Shown here in pieces: positions 6,692 through 14,308 of a stretch of 64,000 nucleotides of DNA. The stretch's first letter is position 1, and each line of letters starts with the position of its first letter. The notes beneath the pieces were generated by a model. That model saw nothing but the letters and a program-made list of their open reading frames with translations, was not told where the DNA came from and searched no databases. The stretch spans positions 62,001 to 126,000 of the forward strand of contig CANLRB010000012.1 of assembly GCA_947493455.1 (NCBI GenBank), read 5' to 3'. The position numbers were made by a program, and so were the translations under genes. The DNA is from an uncultured Pseudoalteromonas sp. (lineage in GTDB: Bacteria; Pseudomonadota; Gammaproteobacteria; Enterobacterales; Alteromonadaceae).

Positions 6692-7936
6692 ATGGCAAAG
6701 TTATCGTATGCTGACAAATTGAAAGCAGCTAAGGGCATATCAGAGTTTAAAGGAAATTTCCGAGTACAATTTAAGTTACCTGATTTAAAAAGTGCTGTGC
6801 GTCGTTCGCTTGGCATCATGGCGTGCGAAGAGAACCTTGAAACAGCTATTGCTTCATTGAGTGCTATCAAGCGTGATATTGCAAATGGTGCATATCGTGT
6901 TGACCCTGAGAGCTTCTGGGCTACCCATTTTCCGAACTCAGTCAAATCCGAAAGTGTTAAAGTCTTCACCGTTGGTTCTATTTTCGACATGTACGAAGAG
7001 GAAAACTATGCTGACCTGACTGAATCTCTTAAATCGAAGTTTAAAAGTTGCAAAACTTGGGCTGCTAAAAACAAGCTGATAGACCTAGATATTAAAGAGT
7101 TAACACATAAGCACCTTAACAAAGCCAGAAAGAGTTCAGCTAAAAATTTAGCTGTTTCAACAGTAATCGAATACAGCCAAACATTGCGTCGAATCTTAGA
7201 ATTGGCCGTTGAAGATGCAATCATCGAGTACAACCCGTTTGTTAAAGTCTCTAAACTTGTACCTGATGAAAAGCTTGATGAAGATGTGCTGCCATTTACT
7301 AAAGAAGAACTATCGTCATTGTTGGATGTTGTGCATGTACCTCAAACAAAAGTAATGATAGAGTTCTTGGCATGGACAGGATTACGACCAGGTGAAATGA
7401 AAGGACTCGCTTGGGAAGATATTTTTATTGATGAGACTAACCTAACGGGACGTATAGATGTTAAGTTTAATCTAGACCGTAAAGGCAAGTTAAAAACTCC
7501 TAAGACGAGATCAGGCAAGCGTACTGTCGAACTTTTACCAACCACGGTAAAGCTTCTTATTGAACAAAAGAAGCGTTCTTTTTCATTACCAGCTATTGAT
7601 GAAGTAATTCACCTTAAGCATGGTAAAACTAAAATTGTATCACGCCGCCGTGTTTTCTTAAGTCGTGAAGATAAACCATTTAAGCGGCCAGAGCTAACAA
7701 CCGCCCCTAAACAATGGGCTAATTGGTTGAAGGAAGCTAAATTAGTTCACCGCCCTCCTTATCAACTGCGGCATACATATGCAAGTCGTATGCTTAAAGC
7801 TGAGGCTAACCATGTATGGCTTGCGAAGCAAATGGGACATGCTGATTGGGGGATGATCCGCATCATTTATGGAAAGTGGATTGATGAAGGTAGTGATGAG
7901 ATAAACAAAGTTGCCGCCAATTTAGCATTACTCTGA
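6692..7936 (+). CDS. Tyrosine recombinase (phage-type integrase)
   Basis: A 414-residue site-specific recombinase that integrates and excises the island. An AGGAG ribosome site ten bases upstream supports the ATG at 6692 over the TTG at 6686. The N-terminal 75 residues look like an arm-binding domain, followed by a SAM-like core-binding domain (about 95-175). The catalytic domain follows: Arg I in TGLRPGEMKGLAW, the Lys beta-hairpin region with KTPKTRSGKRTVELLP, the HxxR box LRHTYASRML, then LAKQMGHADWGMI and the nucleophile Tyr in IIYGKW. All five catalytic positions appear present, so the enzyme looks active. Its gene is the last in the island, next to ybaB. Confidence 0.9.
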   Translation: MAKLSYADKLKAAKGISEFKGNFRVQFKLPDLKSAVRRSLGIMACEENLETAIASLSAIKRDIANGAYRVDPESFWATHFPNSVKSESVKVFTVGSIFDMYEEENYADLTESLKSKFKSCKTWAAKNKLIDLDIKELTHKHLNKARKSSAKNLAVSTVIEYSQTLRRILELAVEDAIIEYNPFVKVSKLVPDEKLDEDVLPFTKEELSSLLDVVHVPQTKVMIEFLAWTGLRPGEMKGLAWEDIFIDETNLTGRIDVKFNLDRKGKLKTPKTRSGKRTVELLPTTVKLLIEQKKRSFSLPAIDEVIHLKHGKTKIVSRRRVFLSREDKPFKRPELTTAPKQWANWLKEAKLVHRPPYQLRHTYASRMLKAEANHVWLAKQMGHADWGMIRIIYGKWIDEGSDEINKVAANLALL

Positions 7937-7960
7937 TAATCAATATTGAGTACAGACGCA

Positions 7961-7990
7961 AAGCCCAAATGAAATAATTTGGGCTTTTTT
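7961..7990 (+). terminator. Terminator after integrase
   Basis: The perfect arms AAGCCCAAAT and ATTTGGGCTT with a six-base loop are followed by Ts, 24 bases after the integrase stop. Confidence 0.85.
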
Positions 7991-8000
7991 ATTACTAACG

Positions 8001-8020
8001 TTTGGTATCTATTTGGTATC
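8001..8020. repeat. Direct repeats, possible integrase-binding sites
   Basis: The nonamer TTTGGTATC occurs at 8001-8009 and 8012-8020, that is, 11 bases apart and so on nearly the same face of the helix. Directly repeated short sites of this kind lie beside many integrase genes as arm or core sites. The island end, attR or attL, is therefore probably close to here. No matching copy can be sought, since the other end is outside the window. Confidence 0.4.
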
Positions 8021-8036
8021 CCTAAATTTCAGATAA

Positions 8037-8064
8037 AAAAATAGCGCCTGAAGGCGCTATTTTT
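8037..8064 (-). terminator. Terminator after ybaB
   Basis: The arms AAAAATAGCGCC and GGCGCTATTTTT pair perfectly around TGAA, and a T tract follows on the minus strand. It ends the apt-dnaX-ybaB transcript 13 bases past the ybaB stop. Confidence 0.85.
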
Positions 8065-8077
8065 ATAGGATTCTAAA

Positions 8078-8404
8078 TTAAAACGGCATTTTGAAGCCAG
8101 GAGGCATTTGCATACCGCCGGTGACTGATGCCATTTTTTCTTTGCTTTGCTCTTCAACGCGGCGTACAGCGTCGTTAATTGCAGCAGCAACTAAGTCTTC
8201 AATCATTTCTTTGTCATCTTCCATTAATGACTCGTCGATTTCGATGCGGCGAACGTTGTGGCTACCTAGCATTGTTACTTTAACAAGGCCTGCACCGGCT
8301 TCGCCAACTACTTCCATATTCGCGATTTCTTCTTGGGCTTTTTGCATGCGCTCTTGCATTTGCTGCGCTTGCTTCATCATGTTACCCATTCCGCCTTTAA
8401 ACAT
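8078..8404 (-). CDS. ybaB: Nucleoid-associated protein YbaB/EbfC
   Basis: A 108-residue YbaB/EbfC family protein, a small dimeric DNA-binding protein that covers the nucleoid. The N-terminal Met- and Gln-rich helix ([22 protein letters not shown]) and the following [16 protein letters not shown] and [21 protein letters not shown] segments are diagnostic, and the length is normal. It lies 65 bases downstream of dnaX on the same strand, which matches the usual dnaX-ybaB-recR order. Here recR does not follow; a terminator and then the island do. A shared transcript with dnaX is likely. Confidence 0.95.
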   Translation of the reverse strand: MFKGGMGNMMKQAQQMQERMQKAQEEIANMEVVGEAGAGLVKVTMLGSHNVRRIEIDESLMEDDKEMIEDLVAAAINDAVRRVEEQSKEKMASVTGGMQMPPGFKMPF

Positions 8405-8469
8405 ATCTGTTCTCTCTAAATAAACTTAAATCTTTCTATTGCTGCAAAGATAAGGGCTTTAGCCCAAAA

Positions 8470-10941
8470 TTACAATGCTAAAATACTCGATTCATCAATA
8501 TTTGCGTCAAATCGCGTCACCATTTGCACCACGAGTTCATCGTGTTTTATGGTATGAATCGCCTGCTGTAATCGGTATTGATCAATTTGCTGCTGGATTA
8601 AATACGGGGTATTGTCAATTTCACCCACAAATTCAATTACTAGTTCAATTGCTTCAGCCAATAACGTTGATAGTGCTTGCGTTAAACTGTCGCGCATAAC
8701 TTGTGAATCTAGGTGCTGTTGTTGTTGATCAACGTGCAAAATAACTTGCCCTTGCTCACGTGTATATCGGCTATGCAACGCAAACTGACGAATTCGCCCA
8801 CCTAATTGCATATCTTCAATCATTTTCGCCCAGTCATCTTGCTGGTGGGCATATTTAATATCGGATATCGGACTTTCAAACCCTACCGGTAAAGGTTCAA
8901 TAACCTCTTCTACCGCTTTCGGTTGCTCGACTGGTTGTAGTTGCGCAATTAATTCAGGGGCAACGTTATCTTGTTCACCTTTATACTTTTCAAGCGGGCT
9001 CTCTTTTTTACCAATCGGCGCCCCTTGAGGTTGGGGCTCAGCCTTTTTTGGCTGTTGCTCACTGTTATTATTAAGTACGCCGGTACCTGATATATTGCGC
9101 CTCTTTAATATGCTCGCGATAGCCGATTCAGCGCCTGCCATTTGTTGGTCCAGTGCAGCAGCTAAATCCACTGGTGATTCAGGTTGCGGCGTTGGCTCAT
9201 TGTGAACATCAGCCTGCATCGGCTCGTCACCTTGCGATGCTAAGTCATTCGTTATAGGCGCTTGGTGCGCAGCTTGTTCTGCTAGGTGTGCACCTTGCTC
9301 TGCATATTGCGCACATTGTTGGTCGTGTGGTTCTGGGTGCGGTGCAATACTTTTTCCTTCAAGAGTTACCTCACTATTTTCCACACGATTACTCTCAATA
9401 TTGCCCTCACCCATATTTGATTGCTGCGCGATGCCAGCATGCGTCATCATCGATGCGCTTTCTTGCTGTAATTGCTCAGCTTCGGCCATTACATCAGAGT
9501 ACTGTGCAACTAAATCGGCTTCATTCGCATTTACAACAATTTGGGTTTCTGAACTTTGGTTTTCAGCTTGTTCAGGTGAGTGAGTACTGACGTTTTGCTC
9601 CTGCACAGGAGTATCCACTTGTTGCGTAGCAATTGGCTGCTCAACTGGCTGTGATGGTGCTTGCTGAGCATCTGACTGCAATTCTACCGGTTGAACAGGT
9701 GCATTATTATCTTGCGCTTGCTTCTCAGGCTCTTTTACACTCTTTAATAACGCTTTAAGCGACGGTCGCTTTTTATTTGCGACTGCGTTACCTGATGTGA
9801 CCGTTGAATTACTTGGCGCTGCTGCTATTTGTGCCTGAGGCGGCGTATCAGCCATGCCCTGTGGCTCAAATGCAAGTAAGCGCAGCATAATCATTTCAAA
9901 ACCAAGGCGCGCACTCGGAGCCCAAGTTAAATCTTTTTTGCCGTTTAATAATAACTGATAATAAATTTGCAGCTGTGTGGCATCGCAAGTGCCCGCTATT
10001 TCACTCACAAACTCATTTTCTCGTTGATCAAGTTGCGCTGCATTGGGCACAAGCTGGGTCAATAAGATAAGGTGGCATAAATTAAGTAAATCATCGAGCA
10101 CCGCATTAAAGTTGCCGTTTTGCAAGTTAAGCTGTTCAATCACCTCAAGCAGTGCTTCGCCTTCATTGGCAATAATGCAACTCAACAGTTTTTTGGCATA
10201 GCTGATATCCATCAGGCCAAGCATGCTTTGTACCGCAGGCAAGGTTACATTACTGTTTGTTTGCGCGATGGCTTGATCAGTCAAACTAAGTGCATCACGC
10301 ATACTGCCGTTTGCAGCAATAGCAAGTGCATCAAGCGCATCGTTTTGATGTGCAATGTTTTCTTGGCCTAACACATATGCAAGTTGTTTTGCGATATCAG
10401 TGACTGAAATTGACGCTAAGTTAAACTGTAAACAACGCGACAGTATCGTAACAGGTAGCTTTTGCGGATCAGTCGTCGCAAGCAAAAACTTAACGTGCTC
10501 AGGCGGTTCTTCAAGGGTTTTAAGCAAGGCATTAAAGCTATTTTTTGACAACATGTGTACTTCGTCAATCAAGTACACCTTGTAGCGACCACGTGTTGGC
10601 GAGTACTGTACGTTGTCTAAGATTTCACGCGTGTCTTCAACCTTAGTACGCGACGCCGCATCAACTTCTATTAAGTCGATAAAACGTCCTGCTTCAATAT
10701 CTTGGCAGCTACTGCAGGTACCACATGGGGTTGATGTAATACCTGACTCACAATTCAGGCTTTTAGCAAAAATACGGGCAATGGTGGTTTTACCCACGCC
10801 GCGTGTTCCGGTAAACAAGTAGGCATGGTGCAGTCGTTGCTGTTCAAGCGCATTCACTAATGCTTGCTTTACATGCTCTTGCCCAACCAGCTGATGAAAA
10901 TTTTGCGGCCGCCACTTTCTTGCTAAAACCTGATAACTCAT
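8470..10941 (-). CDS. dnaX: DNA polymerase III subunits tau and gamma
   Basis: The clamp-loader ATPase, 823 residues as tau. It opens with MSYQVLARKWRP; Walker A is GTRGVGKTT (about residue 45), the zinc site is C-x8-CGTCSSC (about 64-79), Walker B is LIDEVHML, and sensor 1 is LLATTDPQKLP. The clamp-loader core ends near residue 365. A linker of some 270 residues rich in Gln, Glu, Ala and Pro follows, then the conserved C-terminal domain that binds polymerase alpha. It is longer than the 643-residue E. coli protein because of the linker. A programmed -1 frameshift site at codons 631-633 would also give a 634-residue gamma form. It starts 3 bases after apt. Confidence 0.97.
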   Translation of the reverse strand: MSYQVLARKWRPQNFHQLVGQEHVKQALVNALEQQRLHHAYLFTGTRGVGKTTIARIFAKSLNCESGITSTPCGTCSSCQDIEAGRFIDLIEVDAASRTKVEDTREILDNVQYSPTRGRYKVYLIDEVHMLSKNSFNALLKTLEEPPEHVKFLLATTDPQKLPVTILSRCLQFNLASISVTDIAKQLAYVLGQENIAHQNDALDALAIAANGSMRDALSLTDQAIAQTNSNVTLPAVQSMLGLMDISYAKKLLSCIIANEGEALLEVIEQLNLQNGNFNAVLDDLLNLCHLILLTQLVPNAAQLDQRENEFVSEIAGTCDATQLQIYYQLLLNGKKDLTWAPSARLGFEMIMLRLLAFEPQGMADTPPQAQIAAAPSNSTVTSGNAVANKKRPSLKALLKSVKEPEKQAQDNNAPVQPVELQSDAQQAPSQPVEQPIATQQVDTPVQEQNVSTHSPEQAENQSSETQIVVNANEADLVAQYSDVMAEAEQLQQESASMMTHAGIAQQSNMGEGNIESNRVENSEVTLEGKSIAPHPEPHDQQCAQYAEQGAHLAEQAAHQAPITNDLASQGDEPMQADVHNEPTPQPESPVDLAAALDQQMAGAESAIASILKRRNISGTGVLNNNSEQQPKKAEPQPQGAPIGKKESPLEKYKGEQDNVAPELIAQLQPVEQPKAVEEVIEPLPVGFESPISDIKYAHQQDDWAKMIEDMQLGGRIRQFALHSRYTREQGQVILHVDQQQQHLDSQVMRDSLTQALSTLLAEAIELVIEFVGEIDNTPYLIQQQIDQYRLQQAIHTIKHDELVVQMVTRFDANIDESSILAL
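9020..9049 (-). promoter_or_regulatory. Programmed -1 ribosomal frameshift signal in dnaX
   Basis: In the mRNA sense the slippery heptamer A AAA AAG sits in the correct phase, with CCA, AAA, AAG as codons 631-633. A -1 slip makes the next codons GGC and TGA, so the product ends after one extra glycine. A stem GCCCC/GGGGC with an eight-base loop begins five bases after the heptamer. E. coli dnaX has the same heptamer with the same one-codon-then-TGA layout. The heptamer occupies 9043-9049 and the stem-loop 9020-9037. Confidence 0.85.
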
Positions 10942-10944
10942 GTG

Positions 10945-11496
10945 TTATTCGCCTTCGAACTCGACCAATTTTAAAATATTTAAGCCAAGACCTGCCAAGC
11001 GCGTTTCACCACCAAGCTCTGGTAACGAAATAACAAATGCAGCATCTGTTGCTTTACCGCCTAGGGCCTCAACCAATTTAACGGTTGCTTCAATCGTACC
11101 GCCTGTCGCCAAAAGGTCATCAACTAGCAGTACTTGGTCATTTTCGTTAATCGCATCGGCATGAAGCTCTAACGTATCTTCACCATATTCAAGTTGGTAA
11201 GACTGCGAAATAACTTCGCGTGGTAATTTACCTGGCTTACGCACCGGAATAAATGGAATACCCAGTTCAAGCGCAAGTGGTGCACCAAAAATAAAACCGC
11301 GTGATTCAGTGCCAATAATTTTAGTAAAACCTTTGTTTTTATAGGCATCAACTAATGCATTTTGCACTGCTTTAAACGCCTCAGGGTTTGCCAACAAGGT
11401 AGTGATGTCACGGAACATAATGCCCGCTTTAGGGTAATCTGGCACAGCGGCAATGCTGTTTTTAATAAGCTGAGAATTCTCAATACTTAATGTCAT
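10945..11496 (-). CDS. apt: Adenine phosphoribosyltransferase
   Basis: A 183-residue cytosolic purine-salvage enzyme that turns adenine and PRPP into AMP and pyrophosphate. It has the family start [25 protein letters not shown] and the PRPP-binding loop [13 protein letters not shown], and length is normal. It is the first gene of the apt-dnaX-ybaB transcript; only three bases separate its stop from the dnaX ATG. Confidence 0.97.
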   Translation of the reverse strand: MTLSIENSQLIKNSIAAVPDYPKAGIMFRDITTLLANPEAFKAVQNALVDAYKNKGFTKIIGTESRGFIFGAPLALELGIPFIPVRKPGKLPREVISQSYQLEYGEDTLELHADAINENDQVLLVDDLLATGGTIEATVKLVEALGGKATDAAFVISLPELGGETRLAGLGLNILKLVEFEGE

Positions 11497-11582
11497 AACA
11501 ATCTCAAAATTTTTTGTTTAATTATACAAAGTTTCTGTCAAAAGCAAATTGCTCCGGCCATAAACATAACCTGCAGAAACGT

Positions 11583-11608
11583 AAAAAGGCTGGAATACCA
11601 GCCTTTTT
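11583..11608 (-). terminator. Terminator at end of hvf operon
   Basis: The arms AAAAAGGCTGG and CCAGCCTTTTT around AATA pair perfectly, with a terminal T run when read on the minus strand. It lies downstream of the 41-codon gene and marks the end of the hvf-side transcript before apt's promoter region. Confidence 0.75.
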
Positions 11609-11641
11609 GTTTTGAATGTTAGATTAGCACGTTTGATTAAT

Positions 11642-11767
11642 TTACGCAGCTAATACGTGCATCCAACCTAAAATCGCATTTAAACAACCAATACCTGCAA
11701 ATACTGCGATAAATGCTAAAAAGTATTTTGCATTGAACGGGTCTTTAAATTCACCTTTGTGAGCCAT
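11642..11767 (-). CDS. 41-residue single-pass membrane protein
   Basis: A small frame encodes a protein that starts MAHKGEFKDPFNAKYF, contains one hydrophobic helix (LAFIAVFAGIGCLNAILG) and ends WMHVLAA. A GAGGTA ribosome site stands eight bases before the ATG. It is on the same strand as hvfC, about 80 bases downstream of it, and the hvf terminator follows. It is probably an inner-membrane peptide of that operon, but a separate function cannot be excluded. I know no named family. Confidence 0.6.
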   Translation of the reverse strand: MAHKGEFKDPFNAKYFLAFIAVFAGIGCLNAILGWMHVLAA

Positions 11768-11848
11768 GATACTACCTCAATTATTAAGCACGAAAAACGC
11801 GCACATAATAGAGTAAGTCGTTATGATAATAAAGGGCTCACAACAAAT

Positions 11849-12598
11849 TTAATAAGTAACAATTATCTCGCGCTCACTTAAGTCTTGCAATGTGATCATA
11901 AGCCCTTGAGCCAATTGTTGTTCACTAAATTGCGGTACTGCTTCTGCCATTTGCTTTAGTAATGTTTTAAATTCAATGCCTTTGTTTTGTTCTATTGTTT
12001 GCAGCATCATGGCGGTTAAGCCATTTATCGCAACAAATTGAATATCATCGTCAGTATCTCTATATACAACTAAATGGTTGCCATTTTCCATCGGTTCGAG
12101 TTCAGGATTATCTTCTGCCGCATATTGCACTGGGTAAGCGTAGGATAAGCGCCACGCAATTGACGAAAAACAAAGCGGGCTAGTTTGAATATCGCTGACC
12201 GCCAACGACTTTTCATCAAGTGCTCTGTCGGCAATCGAAAGTGCGAGTTCAACCCATTCATAATGAGCAAGCTCTAGCATGTAGACAGGATCCGCGTGTG
12301 CGAGTTGATAACCACTCGACAAAAAATTTAAAAATTCTTCTGATATATTTAAAAAGTATGGCGATTTACAATCATGTTCCACAAAAAATTGACGTACCAA
12401 TTTGAGCCAGTCCGTTTCACAATACAAGCTTTTTAAAACTGGAAAAGCCGAACTAACAAACCCTTCAATATTATTAAAAAAGAGTTCGCGATAAATTGCT
12501 AAACGTCGGTCCTCAACCCCTTCAAAAGCGCAGTTTTCGGGGTTGCGAATATGCGCCATAAAGTCATTTTGAACTTGCTTAAATTGCATATCAGGCAC
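11849..12598 (-). CDS. hvfC: DUF2063 protein, MNIO partner (HvfC-like)
   Basis: A 249-residue protein of the DUF2063 family, whose members work with DUF692 enzymes to recognise and modify a precursor peptide. The typical N-terminal pattern is present: QNDFMAHIRNP, then RLAIYRELFFNNIEGFVSSAFPVLKSL and W..LVRQFF..H.C.SPYFLNI. The C-terminal half holds the peptide-binding wing and ends with a tail of low similarity. It overlaps hvfB by eight bases, so the two are translationally coupled. In the known Haemophilus system HvfC acts with HvfB on the precursor HvfA; that function is transferred here by family and by order. Confidence 0.85.
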   Translation of the reverse strand: MPDMQFKQVQNDFMAHIRNPENCAFEGVEDRRLAIYRELFFNNIEGFVSSAFPVLKSLYCETDWLKLVRQFFVEHDCKSPYFLNISEEFLNFLSSGYQLAHADPVYMLELAHYEWVELALSIADRALDEKSLAVSDIQTSPLCFSSIAWRLSYAYPVQYAAEDNPELEPMENGNHLVVYRDTDDDIQFVAINGLTAMMLQTIEQNKGIEFKTLLKQMAEAVPQFSEQQLAQGLMITLQDLSEREIIVTY

Positions 12599-13436
12599 TT
12601 TTTACCTCGGCATACTGTTTTTGAATATCCGCTATCATATCAACTTCAGTTAACAGCTCTGGCATGCTCGGTATATTAAAATCGCGTTCTAACAGGGTCG
12701 GAAACACACCATGATGCTGATAAGCCGTTTTTAACAATTGCCACACAGGCGCAATAACGTCGGCGCCATGGGTATCCACAATCAGGTCGTCTGCTTCATT
12801 GTAATGCCCTGCTATATGACCATACGCAATACGTTCACTCGGCAATGCTTTTAAAAATGCGTCGGCGTCATAGTTATGATTCACTGAATTAACGTAAATA
12901 TTATTTACATCAAGTAATAACTTACAGTCCGCTTTTTCGAGTACGAGATTGGTGAAATCAATTTCGCTCATTTCTTGCCCTGGGGCACAGTAATACGACA
13001 CATTTTCCATGGCGATTTTCTGCTCTAGAATATCTTGCACCGTTGCGATTCGCTTTGCGACATAGTCCGCAGATTCCTCAGTAAACGGAATTGGCATTAG
13101 GTCATACATATGCCCCGTTCCTGAGCAGTAACTTAAATGCTCGCTGTATAATTTAATATTGTGTTGCTTAAAAAATACTTTTAATTCTTTAATAAAATCG
13201 ATATCAAGTGGTTCGGGTGAACCAATAGAAAGCGAAAGCCCATGACAGACAAAGTTATGACGTTCCGTCAAGGTGCGAAACTGTTTGCCTAACCGGCCAC
13301 CCAATACCAACCAATTCTCGGGGGCAACTTCTAAAAAATCCAACCCTGGTGGGTAATGACTAATCATTTCATCGAGCATTTCACGGCGTAAACCTAGCCC
13401 AACTCGACCAAACTCTGGCGAGGTCACTTTATTCAT
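12591..13436 (-). CDS. hvfB: DUF692 multinuclear iron oxidase (HvfB-like)
   Basis: A 281-residue TIM-barrel MNIO enzyme that uses a cluster of irons to oxidise cysteine side chains in a ribosomally made peptide. The metal-ligand motifs are all readable in order: VCHGLSLSIG, LYSEHLSY, AMENVSYY, LLLDVNNIYVN, YGHIAGH, VDTHGADV and LLERDFNIP. The usual GLGLRREM start and E..PENW follow the family. It overlaps hvfC and lies 60 bases downstream of the precursor gene, across a hairpin. In the closest known case the product is an oxazolone/thioamide that binds copper. Modification chemistry is inferred by homology. Confidence 0.9.
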   Translation of the reverse strand: MNKVTSPEFGRVGLGLRREMLDEMISHYPPGLDFLEVAPENWLVLGGRLGKQFRTLTERHNFVCHGLSLSIGSPEPLDIDFIKELKVFFKQHNIKLYSEHLSYCSGTGHMYDLMPIPFTEESADYVAKRIATVQDILEQKIAMENVSYYCAPGQEMSEIDFTNLVLEKADCKLLLDVNNIYVNSVNHNYDADAFLKALPSERIAYGHIAGHYNEADDLIVDTHGADVIAPVWQLLKTAYQHHGVFPTLLERDFNIPSMPELLTEVDMIADIQKQYAEVKSA

Positions 13437-13457
13437 GTACTCTCCTTAAAAATAAAA

Positions 13458-13478
13458 AAGGCCAGATTACCTGGCCTT
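13458..13478 (-). terminator. Attenuator or terminator between hvfA and hvfB
   Basis: A hairpin with arms AAGGCCAG and CTGGCCTT, followed by a T tract (TTTTATTTTT) on the minus strand, lies between the precursor and the enzyme genes. Partial readthrough would keep precursor mRNA above enzyme mRNA. Confidence 0.75.
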
Positions 13479-13495
13479 GATTCGATTAGTTCAAA

Positions 13496-13999
13496 TTACT
13501 TATGGCCGCCACATTTGCCTTCGCCACATTTACCTTCTTTTTTAGCTTTTTTATCGCCGCCGCATTTGCCTTCGCCACACTTGCCTTCTTTCTTAGCTTT
13601 TTTGTGACCACCGCATTTGCCTTCGCCGCACTTGCCTTCTTTCTTAGCTTTTTTGTCGCCGCCGCACTTACCTTCGCCACATTTGCCTTCTTTTTTAGCT
13701 TTTTTGTCGCCGCCGCACTTACCTTCGCCACATTTGCCTTCGCCGCACTTACCTTCTTTCTTGGCTTTTTTGTCGCCGCCACACTTACCTTCGCCGCATT
13801 TGCCTTCTTTCTTGGCTTTTTTATCGCCGCCACATTTGCCTTCGCCACATTTGCCTTCACCAGCAGCTAACTGGTAACCAGATTGCATTTCAACAACTTC
13901 AAATGGGTTTGCAACCGCGCTTGTTGAAACCATGCTGCTCGCGCCAATTACCGCTGCGCCAATTGTTAATGCGACTGAATTTTTCTTAAGTGTTTTCAT
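13496..13999 (-). CDS. hvfA: EGKCG-repeat RiPP precursor (HvfA-like)
   Basis: A 167-residue exported precursor. Residues 1 to about 30 form a signal peptide with an AVA cleavage end. A short leader region (NPFEVVEMQSGYQLA, about 31-45) resembles the leader that MNIO enzymes recognise. The rest is seven tandem units of about 17 residues, EGKCGEGKCGG[DH]KKAKK, with one unit carrying an extra EGKCG. The total is 15 EGKCG motifs and 15 cysteines, none outside the motifs. This composition matches the copper-binding oxazolone/thioamide peptides of Haemophilus, but with more motifs than I recall for that protein. It heads the hvf operon. A ribosome site (AGAG) is weak; no regulator gene is adjacent. 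Confidence 0.9.
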   Translation of the reverse strand: MKTLKKNSVALTIGAAVIGASSMVSTSAVANPFEVVEMQSGYQLAAGEGKCGEGKCGGDKKAKKEGKCGEGKCGGDKKAKKEGKCGEGKCGEGKCGGDKKAKKEGKCGEGKCGGDKKAKKEGKCGEGKCGGHKKAKKEGKCGEGKCGGDKKAKKEGKCGEGKCGGHK

Positions 14000-14308
14000 A
14001 ATATTCTCTATGTAATGTTGCTTGCGTTATCCAATTAGACCTGTTGTTTTAATTTTTAATTTCAGAAAAAAATAAAAAATACCACCAACAACCTACTTCT
14101 TTGATCTGTTCCAGTTATAAAAGTAAGCCTCAACCCCTTTAAAATAAACGGATTGAGCTGCCTCAAATAGTAAATAACTATATGATTAAAAACAGTTTAG
14201 CCTTTAAATTAATGAAAATAAACCAACAATAGTAAAAATGTTGATGAGCAAATTTCGCATCCCACATTAATTTACGATAAAATAGCCCTTTTTTATCAGT
14301 ACGCTTTT
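14000..14308. other. Divergent intergenic region of hvfA and dusC
   Basis: These 309 bases separate two divergent genes and hold no gene that I can support. They are very AT-rich and must contain the hvfA promoter on the minus strand and the dusC promoter on the plus strand. I see no clear copper- or iron-response operator. Confidence 0.6.

Noticed and set aside
6520-6990. Minus-strand 156-codon frame opposite the HTH and integrase genes
   Set aside because: It is fully antisense to two well-supported genes and shows no domain.
7937-8077. Island inserted into a tRNA gene
   Set aside because: No tRNA-like fold can be drawn in the integrase-ybaB interval; only terminators and the short direct repeats are there.
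13496-13870. Tandem repeats that could be taken for a CRISPR array
   Set aside because: The repeats are contiguous, in frame and encode EGKCG units; there are no unique spacers and no cas genes.
13486-13877. Long open frames in other frames and on the opposite strand over hvfA, rich in Ala, Lys, Phe or Pro
   Set aside because: They arise from the 51-base repeat of hvfA, whose period is a multiple of three, so every frame stays open. They lack signal, start site and domain, whereas hvfA has a signal peptide and operon context.
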